DNA of 64,000 nucleotides. Origin: Cutaneotrichosporon cavernicola. Lineage: Eukaryota > Basidiomycota > Tremellomycetes > Trichosporonales > Trichosporonaceae. The translations under genes were made by a program, and so were the position numbers. The stretch covers positions 1,798,001 through 1,862,000 of the forward strand of contig NC_083396.1 in NCBI RefSeq assembly GCF_030864355.1, read 5' to 3'. How positions within the stretch are numbered: position 1 is the first letter of the stretch; each line of letters begins with the position of its first letter. Shown piece by piece: positions 31,546 through 42,273 of the stretch. Below the pieces are notes generated by a model. It searched no databases. It was given only the letters and a program-made list of their open reading frames with translations, and was not told the DNA's origin.

Positions 31546-34500
31546 CTACTCGTTCTCTTGTCAGCTCGACCTCTTATCGCACTCACAAAGAGATACTCGA
31601 CCTCATCGACGGCCGAGTGCTCGCGCTCTATCTCATCGCGCGTGCCCGTGTTGATAGGCATCGGGCCTGGTAGTTCCATATCCTCGTCAAACACGTCGCC
31701 GAGGTCATCGCTCATCGGGCCCAGACCCATCACAGGGCGCAGAGGCGAGCCGCCCGAGCTCGAGCGGCGCCGGTCAGTCGGGCTGCGCGGAAGCAGCTTG
31801 AGCGTCGGCGACATATTCTGTTGTCAGTTTCCACCACAAAAACAGAACTCACCTCCCACGTGCTCTCATCCTGGCTTGGGCGACGTTGCTTGCGCTGCTG
31901 CATCGCTGCAAACATACTCCGGCCCTCCTCCTCGGCCTCGAGGCGCGCGTCCTCGCCCAGCTCGCCCACCGTCACGACGCTCTCAGAGTCTGAAATATCT
32001 GAAATGCTGTCGTCGTCCCCACTTCGCCGCATCAACTGGCCGAGCCGGATCCACGCGGCGTCGTCACGCTCTGCGGGGCCAGGTGCACCGGGCGATGCGT
32101 CCGGTCGCACCTCGCCGTACTCGTCCCAGTCCTCCTCGCTGGTGCCCTCGCCAAAGACCTCGCGCAGGACGTCCTCGTACTCGTTCATCCAGAACTCGAT
32201 CATGCCGTCTGGGTTGTACGACATGTCAGCGGATGTGCGGTTGGGTGGGAACAGGTCGTGTTCAGACGATGAGATCGAGTCGAGCCGAGAACGTCGGCGG
32301 CTGGCGGCCAGACTGTGCTCGTCGAACATCGCACCACTCGTCGAGTCTGTCCGCCGGTGAGCCGGCTCGACGAGCGCACTGGGAGCCAGGTGCGCCGCGT
32401 AGTGGCGCTTGTTGTAGAACGCAATGAGGGACCGAAGTGCCAGCTCCTGTGGCTTGCCGACCAGCTGGTCCTCTGCCTCGAGGTCAGCCTCCACACCCAC
32501 CAGCCAGTCGTTGCGCAGCTCAGGCCTGCAGTTGAGGTAGATTGAGGTGATTATCTTCATGTTGGCTGCGCGAGTTAGCGACACACAAATTTCAACTCAC
32601 TCGAACGCCACTTGCGTCCACAATATGGCATGTGGGACTTGACAAGCTTGAGCACCTGGAGCTGGAGCATCGGCTGGTTGACACGCAGTACGCGCTTGAG
32701 GATCGAGCTGCTCTTGTACTGGCACATGAGCAGGATGCGGTGCGTGCGGTGCTTGGTGATCTTTTGCAGGATCTTGACAAGGTTGATTGCCGCAAAGAAG
32801 TTGCGCCACGAGTAGTCGTGGACGAGCTCGACCTCTTCCCCGTTCTCCTCCACCACCGTCTCGGGCTTGTTGGTGTTGTTCGGGGGCTTAAGAATCTCCA
32901 GAATCTCGTCGAGGGGCTTGTTCTCGCCCGACCCGTGAAGATGCAAGTAGCGGAAAAAGGCGCACTCGGGCATCTCATTCTTGGACTGTACCATCTGCGA
33001 GATTTCCTGCAAGTTGAAAATCTTGAGCACGAGGACTAGACAGTTCGAGTCGAGGAGTAGCGACGTGAGGTGGTGGAACTTGAGGATGTCTGTGGTCAGC
33101 TAGAGAGAGGCGATGATTAGCTCACGGGACGCCTTGAACCACTTGAGCAGTAGGAGAATGATGGCCGAGACTGCCTTGGAGGTAATCTCCCTGTGGCGTG
33201 CAATGTCGATCTCCTCCTTGGTTGGCGGAGGGAGATCTTGATGTGCTGGCGTTAGCTGGTAAACGTGTTCAGCAGCTCACGAGGCATGTCCTGGGTTGGC
33301 GAGGTCATCCCTTGCCCTCCCATACTCTGGCTGAGATGTTGGGGCTGCGTTCCTGAACCAGTCACGGTGGCCAGTAGCAACTTGAGGAGCACGATTACCG
33401 TGTTCTGCATCATCGGGAGCATGGAGCGCTGGCGTCAGACAGACGGCGCGAGAGCGGTGGGTGGGGATTGGTTGGGTGGGTACGAAGAGGTTTGGAGGTT
33501 GGTTGAGGGAGTGGGGATTGGGTTGGTTTGGAGAGACTCACGTAGAGCACCTCGACGCGGTACAGCCGCCGCGCCGCCGCGCGCTTCTCCTTGGCCAGCT
33601 TGATGCCCTCACTATCGTCCTTTGCTTCTGCCCTCATCTCCTCCTCTTCGTAATGCCAGTCTCGCTGCATGGCGTCCTCGGCCGCGCGGTCCTCGTCGTC
33701 GTCCAGGTGCATGTTCGAAAAGCCGATGAGACCTGAACGCCCCAGTCCACGCTCCTCTCTCAAACAATCCTCGCGCGCCTCCCAGAGCTGATACAGACCG
33801 AGCGAGACGAAGAGGTGAGAGTTGTAGAGCTGGTCTGCCTCCTCAATGGCGTAGGGCACGAGGCTGGCTGGCGGGCCCTGCGTCGATTGGGAATAGGGGA
33901 AGACGAATGGTCGCGTGGGGTCGGTCTGGAACTGTAGTTTCTTCGGGCGTTGCTGTGGTGTCTGCGGTGGTGTTGGCGCTGGGGTGCCGGGTTGTGGCAT
34001 GGAGGGGTGGTTGGATGGACTGAAGGGACTGGAGGAGCTGCTAGGGATCTCGGTGGAGTGGTAGTTGGGCCGGGCTGGGAGAGGCCTGATGCTGTCCGCC
34101 AACGCTTCTGTGGACACGGGCACACCCGTACCTTGTGATGACGACGGCGCAAAGGTCGGATACTTTGTCGATGTGTCGCGGCGCCAGTTGGCAATGTCTA
34201 TTGGCGTCGTCTTGGCAAACTCTGCTGTCAGCTACCCGAAGCTTGGTCTAGCTGACCCTTCTCTTCCGGTCCTAGACCAGCTAGCTCGCGCGATAGTGCT
34301 TTCGTCTTGGCTGCCTCGCGCATGCCGCCGAGACAGGCGAGCAGTGTCTTCCACAATAACAGGAGCACCTTCTTGACTGGATAGCCTCGTGGTACCAGGC
34401 GGTCCTTGAGACCAGCAACCATGCCCACGAGCATGAGCGGAAGTGGAGGATTCAACGTCACTGTGAGGGTTAACCATAAACGGGAAAATAACCTACTGAG

Positions 34501-35336
34501 CTCGTCGCCAAAGGACTCGTCGCTCCTAAACACCTCGACGACAAAATAGAGCATAGCGAGGACGTCCATGAGCTCCGACGAATGGGTATCGAACGGATCA
34601 GTGGGGACAAGGTTGGTCGATCCGGCCCGTTCGCGCATCTGCATAGAAGCCGGTGCGCGCTCGAGAACACTGTCGTCAGCTACAATGCCTTTCTTCAAGC
34701 TGGACATACTCGGTGGCGTCGTATCGTCTCGCCGCCTCGCGAAGGCTATACACCAGTGTAGAGACACCATCGACGCTGCGGAGGAGCTTGGCATTCTCGA
34801 TGATCCAGTGTAACTGCATCTCGGGCGACTTTGTCTCGGCAAAACACCCTTGTAGGAGATACAAGAGGCGGCCCTGCGCGGCGCGTCTTTGCTCATCGAC
34901 GGGGCTTTCGAGGTATTCGAGCTGTGTCTCGATATATCCCCTTCGCTTGGCGAGGCTCGCGCTTGTCCATTCTATATCAGCGCATCTCTAGGGGTCACGC
35001 ACCGCCATCAAAGCTCCCCGCGAAGCGGTTGCGGTTCTCAGCAACATGTGCCATCTCGTTGTAGGGATAGAACTCGTCGAATTCGTTCATGAGCGTGTCC
35101 GTGTCGTCGTATCGGTAGTCGAAGAGTTGCGTCTGTTGTTAGGCCAAGCGAGAAACAGACATTGGGCTTACCTTCTGCTGCGCAGCCGCGGCGCGCATCT
35201 GCTGCTCGAGGGTCATGGTATCCGTCATATCTTCGGTCGGTGACATGGGTGGACCAGACCCCTCACCCCCCGACCGAGGCCGCAAGTTCTGCAACTGCGG
35301 TTTCTCCTGCGACTTGAGCAGTCCTTCCATCCACAT
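31546..35336 (-). CDS. FAR11: STRIPAK subunit of the Far11/STRIP family
   Basis: Twelve exons are read: 35336-35172, 35132-35003, 34971-34710, 34669-34497, 34460-34257, 34221-33542, 33428-33281, 33245-33126, 33089-32601, 32565-31853, 31817-31587 and a last exon that may be only the TAG at 31548-31546. They give 1105 residues. The N-terminal part matches the N1221 domain (FDYRYDDTDTLMNEFDEFY, YIETQLEYLESP, GRLLYLLQGCFAET). The C-terminal part matches DUF3402 (FFRYLHLHGSGENK, DYSWRNFFAAINLVKILQK, MKIITSIYLNCRPELRNDWL). The middle is Pro/Ser-rich. Far11/STRIP proteins scaffold the striatin-PP2A-kinase complex that controls cell fusion, polarity and septation. If the final 38-nt intron is not used, the frame continues to 31362 and adds about 75 residues with no family resemblance. 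Confidence 0.88.
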
Positions 35337-35528
35337 AGCGAGAGCGAGTGTAGTGTGGGCTATACGGAAAGGAAGTTGGAGGTAATAGCATCAATGACGC
35401 TGGGTAACGCGTAAGACCACGTGGGTTTGACCCCGTTCAAAAGTCGGATTGTCCGAGGTGGTCGCTGCGTCCACCAACTGCTGCAACATTAATTGATTTG
35501 CTCTACTCCTCATCTTCATCTCATCAAC
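35337..35528. promoter_or_regulatory. Compact divergent promoter, STRIP / CYC3, with CACGTG box
   Basis: Only 192 bp separate the two start codons. A CACGTG box sits at 35418-35423, about 82 bp from the STRIP ATG and 106 bp from the CYC3 ATG. The two genes probably share control elements. Confidence 0.55.
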
Positions 35529-36392
35529 ATGCGCTTCTTCTCGACCGAAACGCAGGAACCACCAGCTACTCCAACCCCAAAAGCGGCCGCCTCAACGTCC
35601 CAGCTGCCACCTGACCACCCCCCCGTCCCCGAGGGCGCCACTTGTCCCGTGGACGAGTCGGCACGCGCGACCTGGCTACAGGTATCTGAGGCCGAGGCCG
35701 CATCGCACCCGCTCAAGGCGGCTTCATCTTCACAGGCCAGGACTGGGCGGCTGAGCCACGAGCGCGAAGTGTCGTCTATCCCCCGGGCGGCATCGGCGAC
35801 CTATGCATTCCCCGAGGAGCAGGCTGCCAAGCCTGTTGCTGGCGAGGAGACGGGTAACTGGGTGTATCCGTCCGAACAGCAGTTCTTCAACGCCATGATG
35901 CGCAAGAATCATAATCCAAAGGCGGGGGATATGCGGACTATTGTGCCGATTCACAACGCCGTCAATGAGAAGGCTTGGGAGGAGGTGCTTATGTGGGAGG
36001 CGGGTAAGGGCGGAGATCGGTGTGGTGGCGCCCGGCTTAGTTCTTTTGTTGGGAGGCCGAAGGAGCGATCACCGAAGGCTTGGGTCAAGACTATGTTCGG
36101 GTGAGTGCCCGAGGTGTGGGTTGGGGTTGGAGAGGAAGCATATGGACCGTCCTCGGAGAGGAGTTGTGTGAGCGGTCGCAAACAGAACGCTGATACCAGC
36201 TACACCGCTCCCTTCGACCGCCACGACTGGATCGTGGACCGGTGCGGCAAGCCGATCCGCTACGTGATCGACTTCTACACAGGCAAGCCCAACCCGGCGG
36301 CCCCCGACATGCCGACGTTCTACCTCGACGTCCGCCCTGCTCTCGACGACTGGGAGCACGTCAAGACCCGCATGTCGCGGTTGTTCCAGTAA
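35529..36392 (+). CDS. CYC3: Cytochrome c heme lyase (holocytochrome c synthase)
   Basis: Two exons, 35529-36100 and 36200-36392, encode 254 residues. Features of the heme lyase family are a single Cys-Pro-Val heme-regulatory motif at residues 39-41, [66 protein letters not shown] and VIDFYTGKP. The His in IPIHN (VPIHN here) is the known axial heme ligand of the family. The enzyme attaches heme to the CXXCH of apocytochrome c (and in some fungi c1) in the mitochondrial intermembrane space. The N-terminus starts MRFFSTETQ and is otherwise Pro/Ala-rich. The intron is 99 nt, in the middle of the conserved core. CYC3 versus the c1-specific CYT2 is not settled by sequence alone. Confidence 0.93.
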
Positions 36393-36518
36393 GAGACATA
36401 GCATTGTAGAGGTACACCACCATTCATCGTCTAATCGCGTCTGCTCGTCTACAAGTACATGGTCTGGGGTCAGCTATCGGGAAGGTTCTTGTAGCTTGCT
36501 ACTTACAATGTCGAGCTT

Positions 36519-37215
36519 CTATGCCTTGGGCCCCTTACCGCCGGGGATGAGCATGGCGATGTTGTTGCCGTTCAACAGCGTTTGCCCGAGCTTGGTCTCG
36601 ATGATGCCCTGTGCCGTCACCTCGCTGCTGTCAGCTGAAACCTAACAGCGTTTAGCTTGAGTACGCACTACTCCTTTACGTCCTTGAGCACCATGTCTGC
36701 TGTCAGCGGGGGTGGAAGTATAGGGAGAAAAGGAGTAGGGAGCGGAGTGATGCGGCGAGTGGGGAAAGGAGTGAGAGGAGGAGAAGTAGGAAATCGCCAA
36801 GCACTCTTCTTAACCAGCCGGAGGAGTGGGGCCGTGGATGGGAGACGGGGTGGCAGGGAAGGCATGAGAGGTGGGAGGGGCGAAGAGAAGCGTTGGAACG
36901 AGACCGGTACGCGTGCAGTTAGATTCAATCTGGCGACGGATCCCTTCAGCGGCTAGAAGAACAGGCGAGAGCCGCCGAAAGGAATCGCAGAGACAGACTG
37001 CGCTATGTACATCAACGCGCGCCCATCTCGTTCTGGTCGAGAGGGAACGCTCAGACAGAGACAGAGACAGAGACGGAACAGAAATAATACTCACTGACGT
37101 AGTCGTCAAAGCCCATGAGCGTGCCGGTAAACTCGCGCTCGTTCTTCATGACGACCCAGATGGGGCTCCCGATACACTGGTCGACGAGTTCGAGGGGTAG
37201 GATGGTGGACGCCAT
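36519..37215 (-). CDS. LSM5: U6 snRNA-associated Sm-like protein LSm5
   Basis: Three exons (37215-37095, 36696-36669, 36624-36519) encode 84 residues. Sm1 reads [40 protein letters not shown], and Sm2 ends [16 protein letters not shown]. Asn in DDYVN and the LNGNN block are typical of LSm5. LSm5 is part of the LSm1-7 ring (mRNA decay) and the LSm2-8 ring (U6 snRNA). Exon 2 is only 28 nt. Intron 1 is 398 nt, more than ten times the usual size here, and contains a run of GACAGA repeats at 37055-37077. A CACGTG box lies 66 bp upstream of the ATG. Confidence 0.94.
37055..37077 (+). repeat. GACAGA microsatellite inside LSM5 intron 1
   Basis: About four units of (a)gacag in a row. On the transcribed strand this is a TCTGTC pyrimidine-rich run near the donor end of intron 1. 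Confidence 0.75.
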
Positions 37216-37280
37216 GGTGATTGAGTGTTGTTGTGACGAGATGGCTTGGGTCGTGAGTACAAGAGAAGTGAGGTCAATGT

Positions 37281-37286
37281 CACGTG
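37281..37286. promoter_or_regulatory. CACGTG box upstream of LSM5
   Basis: A perfect CACGTG lies 66 bp before the LSM5 ATG, the same spacing as at the GH92 gene. Confidence 0.45.
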
Positions 37287-37631
37287 TCGGGACCAAATTC
37301 CAAGCCTGATCATGCAACCAAAACGCGCCGGTTCTCGACTGCGCTGATGTGTACTTGCAACTATATCTCTGCATGCGCTCCGCATGTCCCGCTTGCTCCA
37401 CTCCTGCTCGCTCACATTAGCAACAGGGCAACCCCATACATCGGCAGATGGCAGATGGTGTATGATACGAGGACGTACGGAGAGATCAGCTATATGTACA
37501 GCGCAAGCATGCGTGGCTCCACGGCGCCCGTGTCTATTGGCGCGACGCGCCGGGGGGGAGCCGGGGACGTCTGCCCAAGTGGCAGAGGTCGGGGAGACGG
37601 GGGGAAAAGGGTATGAAAACTCTACAGACAT

Positions 37632-39825
37632 CTACATTCCGGTGCCGGTCATGTGGTGCTTCTCGTTGGCAGCCTGGCGTCAGGAACAGAAATGCCAGAT
37701 ATGCTTACGTTAGAAACAGTCAAGTACGCCCGGGAAATGTCCTGCGGCTTGACCGCCTGAGCGACCTTGTCGACGGCAGTCGCTGGCATGGTAGCCTGCT
37801 CCTCGCCGTCCTCGTTGTACTGGAACACAGAGCGCATGAGGCTGAGGAAGCGCTCCGTCTTGACAAACTTGGGCACCGAGTCGGTGGCCATGAGACGGAA
37901 AATGTGTGTCTGGATGCGCTCGTACAGGAAGACCATGTTCTGGAGCTGGCTGGCGTGGAGCGAGTTGCCGACGCCGGGGAGGATCTCAGCCTTGTCGGCG
38001 TTCTTGTCCTCCAGGATCTCGTTCATGTACGAAATGAGCTCGCCACGCAGTTGGTGATCAATGTTCAGTTCACAAGGCGAGGCGGGCGCAAGGTATGCTG
38101 TGGTCAGCTATAGTTAGCAAGCTCAGCTCACTGTTGTAGATGACGAAAGCCATGGAGATCAGGTCCTGCTGATGCCTCTCCATGGCCTGCAGGCCTTGTC
38201 CACTCTGTGTTGGCAGGGCACCAGGCGCTGCCGCGGCAGAGGACGAGGTGTTGAAACGACGCTTGAAATCTTGCACGTCGAGCCAGAAGCTGAGGTTCTC
38301 CTCGCAGAAGTTTGCACGAAGGAACTCGCGGAACAGGGAACGCAGCGCGGGCTCCTCGAGAATCTGCTTGAGACGGGCAGTGTGCGAGTCCTTGACCTTC
38401 TCGTCCTGACCCTCCACGAGGAACTCGGCGCGCAGCCGGTCAGACACCGATGTGCGACGAGCCAAGCTCATGTCGGTGGCAGAAGCCAGCGACTTGGTCG
38501 GGTTGGCAGCGCCTGGACGGACGTCCTGCACCGACTCGGACGCAGCCCGGTTGGACTGAAGGGTCGAGCGGTCAACAACCTGGCGTGGCTGGTCCCACTT
38601 GGCGACCTGAACACCCTCCTTGGTAACGCGGTAGATAGCCTTGTCTGTGGCACGGAACTCGGCCTCAGGCATAAGCGCACCGGCACCACCACCGGCACCA
38701 CCAGCGCGAACCTGGACGACGACATTGCTCTCCTTGACCTTGGACTTGTCCGACACCAATGAGATGAAGCCATAACGGGCAAACTGGCCGAGCACCTCGG
38801 CAGCTTCGTCAACACCGATTATAGTGGTGAAGTCGCACATCCAGTCGACAGCCTGCAGGGCGCTAAAGTGGTATTCGTCACCTCTCTTCTTGTCCGTCGC
38901 TGGTGGGGGGAGGCGGCGCACAATGACGCCAAGAGTGCGGTCACACTCCTCTCCTGGTGGCAGAGGAGGGGCACGGGCGTGGGGACGGGAGTGGTACTGC
39001 GCCATGAGCTCGTCATCCATAAGACGGGAGACGTTGGGTTCCCGCCCCACAAAGCGGCGGAAGAGGACCTCGATGACCGACTTGGTAATTAGAATCTCGT
39101 CATCCTGGGTTCGGCGCTCGAGGTGGAGCAGCTTCATGCAAATGGGCTGGGTGGCGAACACGCGGAGGAGATGGTCGGCAGAGATGCCGTTCTTGGTAAT
39201 GAAACGCTCAAGAATGTGCAACCCTTTAGGGGTGAGCATGAAAACGCCACGATCCTTGAACACTTTAGAGCTCAGGTCTGTGGCGTTTTCAACCAGGTGG
39301 GCCTCCATCAAGTGTTGTCCAACGCCCCGGGCCATATCGCGCGACATGGTAAAGGTAGTAGTGGTTGTCGTGGTGATGATGCGAGATGGGTCCTTGGGGT
39401 CTGCGGAGCGGTTGGACTGGGAAAACTTGAGCGAGGAGAGGTTGACACATGCTTCGTCGCTACCATCAGCATCAGTGTGATTCGGCAGTTGAGGATTGAG
39501 TGGCGCTGTTAGGGTTGGAGGGTTGCATTCCAGCAAGGGTTTCGCTTGTAGGTCCAAGCTCTTTGTCCTCCACCCGATGGCCGGTGGTCCGTGCGGCAGA
39601 CGGTAAGCGAGTCTGCTACTCACGTTGTAAAGCTGTTTGGGTACGTTTTGAAGAAGGAGCGGTGGGGTTCGAGACGCAGAGACACGATCATGGTGGCAAA
39701 CAAGTCGTGTGTGTCCTGTGGTGTGAGCTGGTGTATTAGCGGTTAAAGCTCACCTTGACGAATGGCCTCCCCCTACGGGTGGTCTTCATCAAATGGGACG
39801 ACTGGGACGACACTGGAGCGGACAT
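37632..39825 (-). CDS. DEP-RGS regulator of G-protein signalling (FlbA/Sst2/Thn1 type)
   Basis: Five exons (39825-39754, 39715-39624, 39459-38132, 38097-37709, 37673-37632) give 640 residues. It opens with the FlbA-type block KTTRRGRPFVKDTHDLFATM and LRLEPHRSFFKTYPNSFTT. Then come two DEP regions (LKFSQSNRSADPKDPSRI, HLLRVFATQPICMKLLHLER; later HFSALQAVDWMCDFTTIIGV) and a C-terminal RGS domain (PALRSLFREFLRANFCEENL, FWLDVQDFKRRF, PCELNIDHQLRGELISYM, VFLYERIQTHIFRLMATDSV, PKFVKTERF). RGS domains speed GTP hydrolysis by G-alpha; DEP domains target it to membranes and receptors. In fungi this type tunes pheromone and nutrient responses. The intron 39623-39460 was extended to a distant acceptor because only that gives FTTDEACVNLSSLKF. 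The ATG at 39825 is in frame 36 bases before another ATG. Confidence 0.9.
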
Positions 39826-39841
39826 TGTAAGTCCTGGCGGC

Positions 39842-39862
39842 GGGGGGGGGGGGGGGGGGGGG
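39842..39862 (+). repeat. Run of 21 G (21 C on the RGS sense strand)
   Basis: A pure G run lies 17 bases upstream of the RGS start codon. Read on the RGS strand it is a C-tract followed by GCCGCCAG, so it could be the pyrimidine tract of a 5' UTR intron acceptor. Long homopolymers are prone to assembly error, so the exact length is uncertain. Confidence 0.7.
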
Positions 39863-42273
39863 AAGCCGGGGTGCCGGGGCGAAGGGGGTCCGAAAGGAAG
39901 GTGTGGGTGGGTTTGGGTTGCTTGGACGGTTGCGGGTTACGGTGGTTGCGAATGGGTCGCGGTTGCTCTCAACGACCAAGAGTCGGGTGAGTGGAGGTTG
40001 AGGGGGGGTTGGTTGTGATGTGGATCAAAGTGCTGACTCGTGTAGAGTGTGTATGGGTTGAAGTGGAAACAGAGGGGTTGACCTGTTAAAGTTGAGAGGT
40101 GGTTAAGAGTCAAGAAAGAAGAAGAGAAGACGTTGACGGAAGGTTGATGTGCAGCGTGAGGCGAGTCTGGCAGGCTTGTAGCAAAGGGGAATGGAGAGGG
40201 GGAAGGGAGGAGGGGAAGGAGGGATTGAGAATCGACAAGGGATAGGGATTCCGTTTCCAAAGGTAGGGGATAGAGAGCCCGTGCGACAATGTCGCGAGGT
40301 GGCAACTTGTCAAAGGGGTTTTGACTTTGTGGTCGGTGGTGGCCGATCCACAGCGTGAGCGTGGCTTGCTATTCAACCAGTGAGCCAGTGAGCAATAAAG
40401 GAGCAGGTCAACGGCGGGGAAGATCGCTTAAAGGGATGATGGCCAGGTGAGTTATGGTGGCGCTAGGTAACGTCTTTGAATCTTGGGCCTGGGTCGGTTG
40501 TGGCTTGTGGCTGGTCAGCTGGGCTGGGGGTTGTGTTGAAGCGTTTCCGAGTGTCTTGGTGTCTTGATGTCTTGGTGACTTGGTGTCTTGTGTCTTGGTA
40601 CCAGTGTTCCAGCGTTCCAGTAGTGCTGGGTTTGAGGTTTGGTCCGAGGTTGTCGCCACTTGTTGCAACTTGGGGGTCAAGCGCGGCTAGAGGGCTTGGG
40701 CGTGTTTGGGATGCGTGGGTTAGAGGAGTAGAGTAGGAGAGGGGTATCGGTTTGGAGGGCGTCAGTTGGATAGGAGGGAAAAAAAGGATGAGGTGCATGG
40801 AGCGCCAGTGGTTGGGTACAGGTACAAGTTGATCTGAAACGCGAACAAAGCCCTCGACGTTGTATGTAAAGAATATACAACCAACAAAGTACCTTTGGAG
40901 GTATGGAGGGTAGCACGTTCCCCCCTCCCCAATTTCCCTCTACATGCCGACCGGCAACCCTTGGTCCTGTAGGGCGAGGAAATGGTGAGAATGGCGGCGT
41001 TTCCGTTAGTGTCAGCCGAGATGGGGAGGGCAAGGGGGAGGGGCGTGAATGGAGGGATGGAGGGGTTAAAGGGATGAGGATGCGCTCGGGCTCATAGGGA
41101 AGGTTGGGTTTGAGTCTGATGATGACAAGTGTGTGTGTTTTGAGTAAAGTGCAACCACAAGGCAAGTTTCAGCGATCCGTGCAGTGACCTTGAAGGGTGA
41201 CGATCTCTGGTCAGTGGTTGAATCCCTTGAATCCCTATCCACTACAATTCTTCATTTGCTCTCCAAACAGCATTGTCACCACAAACCTATTTGATCACGT
41301 GCGAACCCAAGTCCGAGGTCCGAGGTCCCAGGTCCGTGGGATGCTTCCTGTGTCTTGCGTCTCAGTTTCAATTCATGGTATGATGATATTTGCGCCCGTG
41401 TACCGTGTGCGTTTCAACTGAGCGTCCCAAGTCGAATCTCGCGGATTGCGATTGCGAGCGTCGCCGAACGCCTCCCAACTTGTTGTTATCGGCATTGTCC
41501 AACCCAACACCTACACCTACACCCACACCGTTGCCCACCTCTTAAAGCCGGCCAGGCAAATTTCAACTTGGCACAAAGGACGCGAACAATGGACTGTGCA
41601 TGTGGGTGGCGGCAGGGCACGGGGGGCCTCGGTTGGGGTTGGGCTGGCAACATTCCCCGGGCGGACTTGGCCCAGAGGCGCAGATACTAACCCTGCTTAC
41701 CTCCTTATCGGGCAAGCTGACAATATTACGTATGTGATACGCACGACGGGCGTAGGCGTGGGCTTGGCAGGTTGCGCTGGGGTGAGCGGGGCGCGAGCTT
41801 GGCCATGTTATGAGATGTGATGCGAATGCAGCCCCTGGGCGTCACCAGCACCACTGCAGGACACGTGCACGATCGCTTGGTATCAGGAGCTAAGAGCTAT
41901 CTACAGTCATCACGTTTATCTGCTCCTTGGCACATTTCATACAGATAACTAGGAGGTAGGTTGACACCGCCCAGCTGGGCCTGGGCCGGTGGGGTTGCAC
42001 AGGGCGAGGGCGGAGAGGGGAAAGGGGGCCAAAGGGGAAGGGGAAGAGGTTGGCGGGGCAAGCGCGCACGACGTCGACGTTTTGCGTATGCGCAGACGCA
42101 TTCTTCACAGCCTCCACACGTCTTCGCTCCTCCGACCCCGGAGCCTCCTTACCAGAGTCCGACTGCTCCGACTGCTCCGAACCCCTCTTGCCAGTCCCGA
42201 ACCTCCTCCCCTCCTCCCCTCCCCCTCCACTCTCCTCGTATCTGCGCGGTCCACATGCCGCGGAACCCACGCC
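39863..42273. other. Long intergenic region upstream of the RGS gene
   Basis: About 2.4 kb without a supported gene. From 39863 to about 41100 the minus strand is pyrimidine-rich (TCTC, CCCT, ACTC runs), as expected for a long 5' leader of the RGS gene. It includes a run of gtcttggt-like units at 40553-40603. CACGTG boxes occur at about 41297 and 41861. The part after 41900 is the 3' flank of the next gene. Confidence 0.45.
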
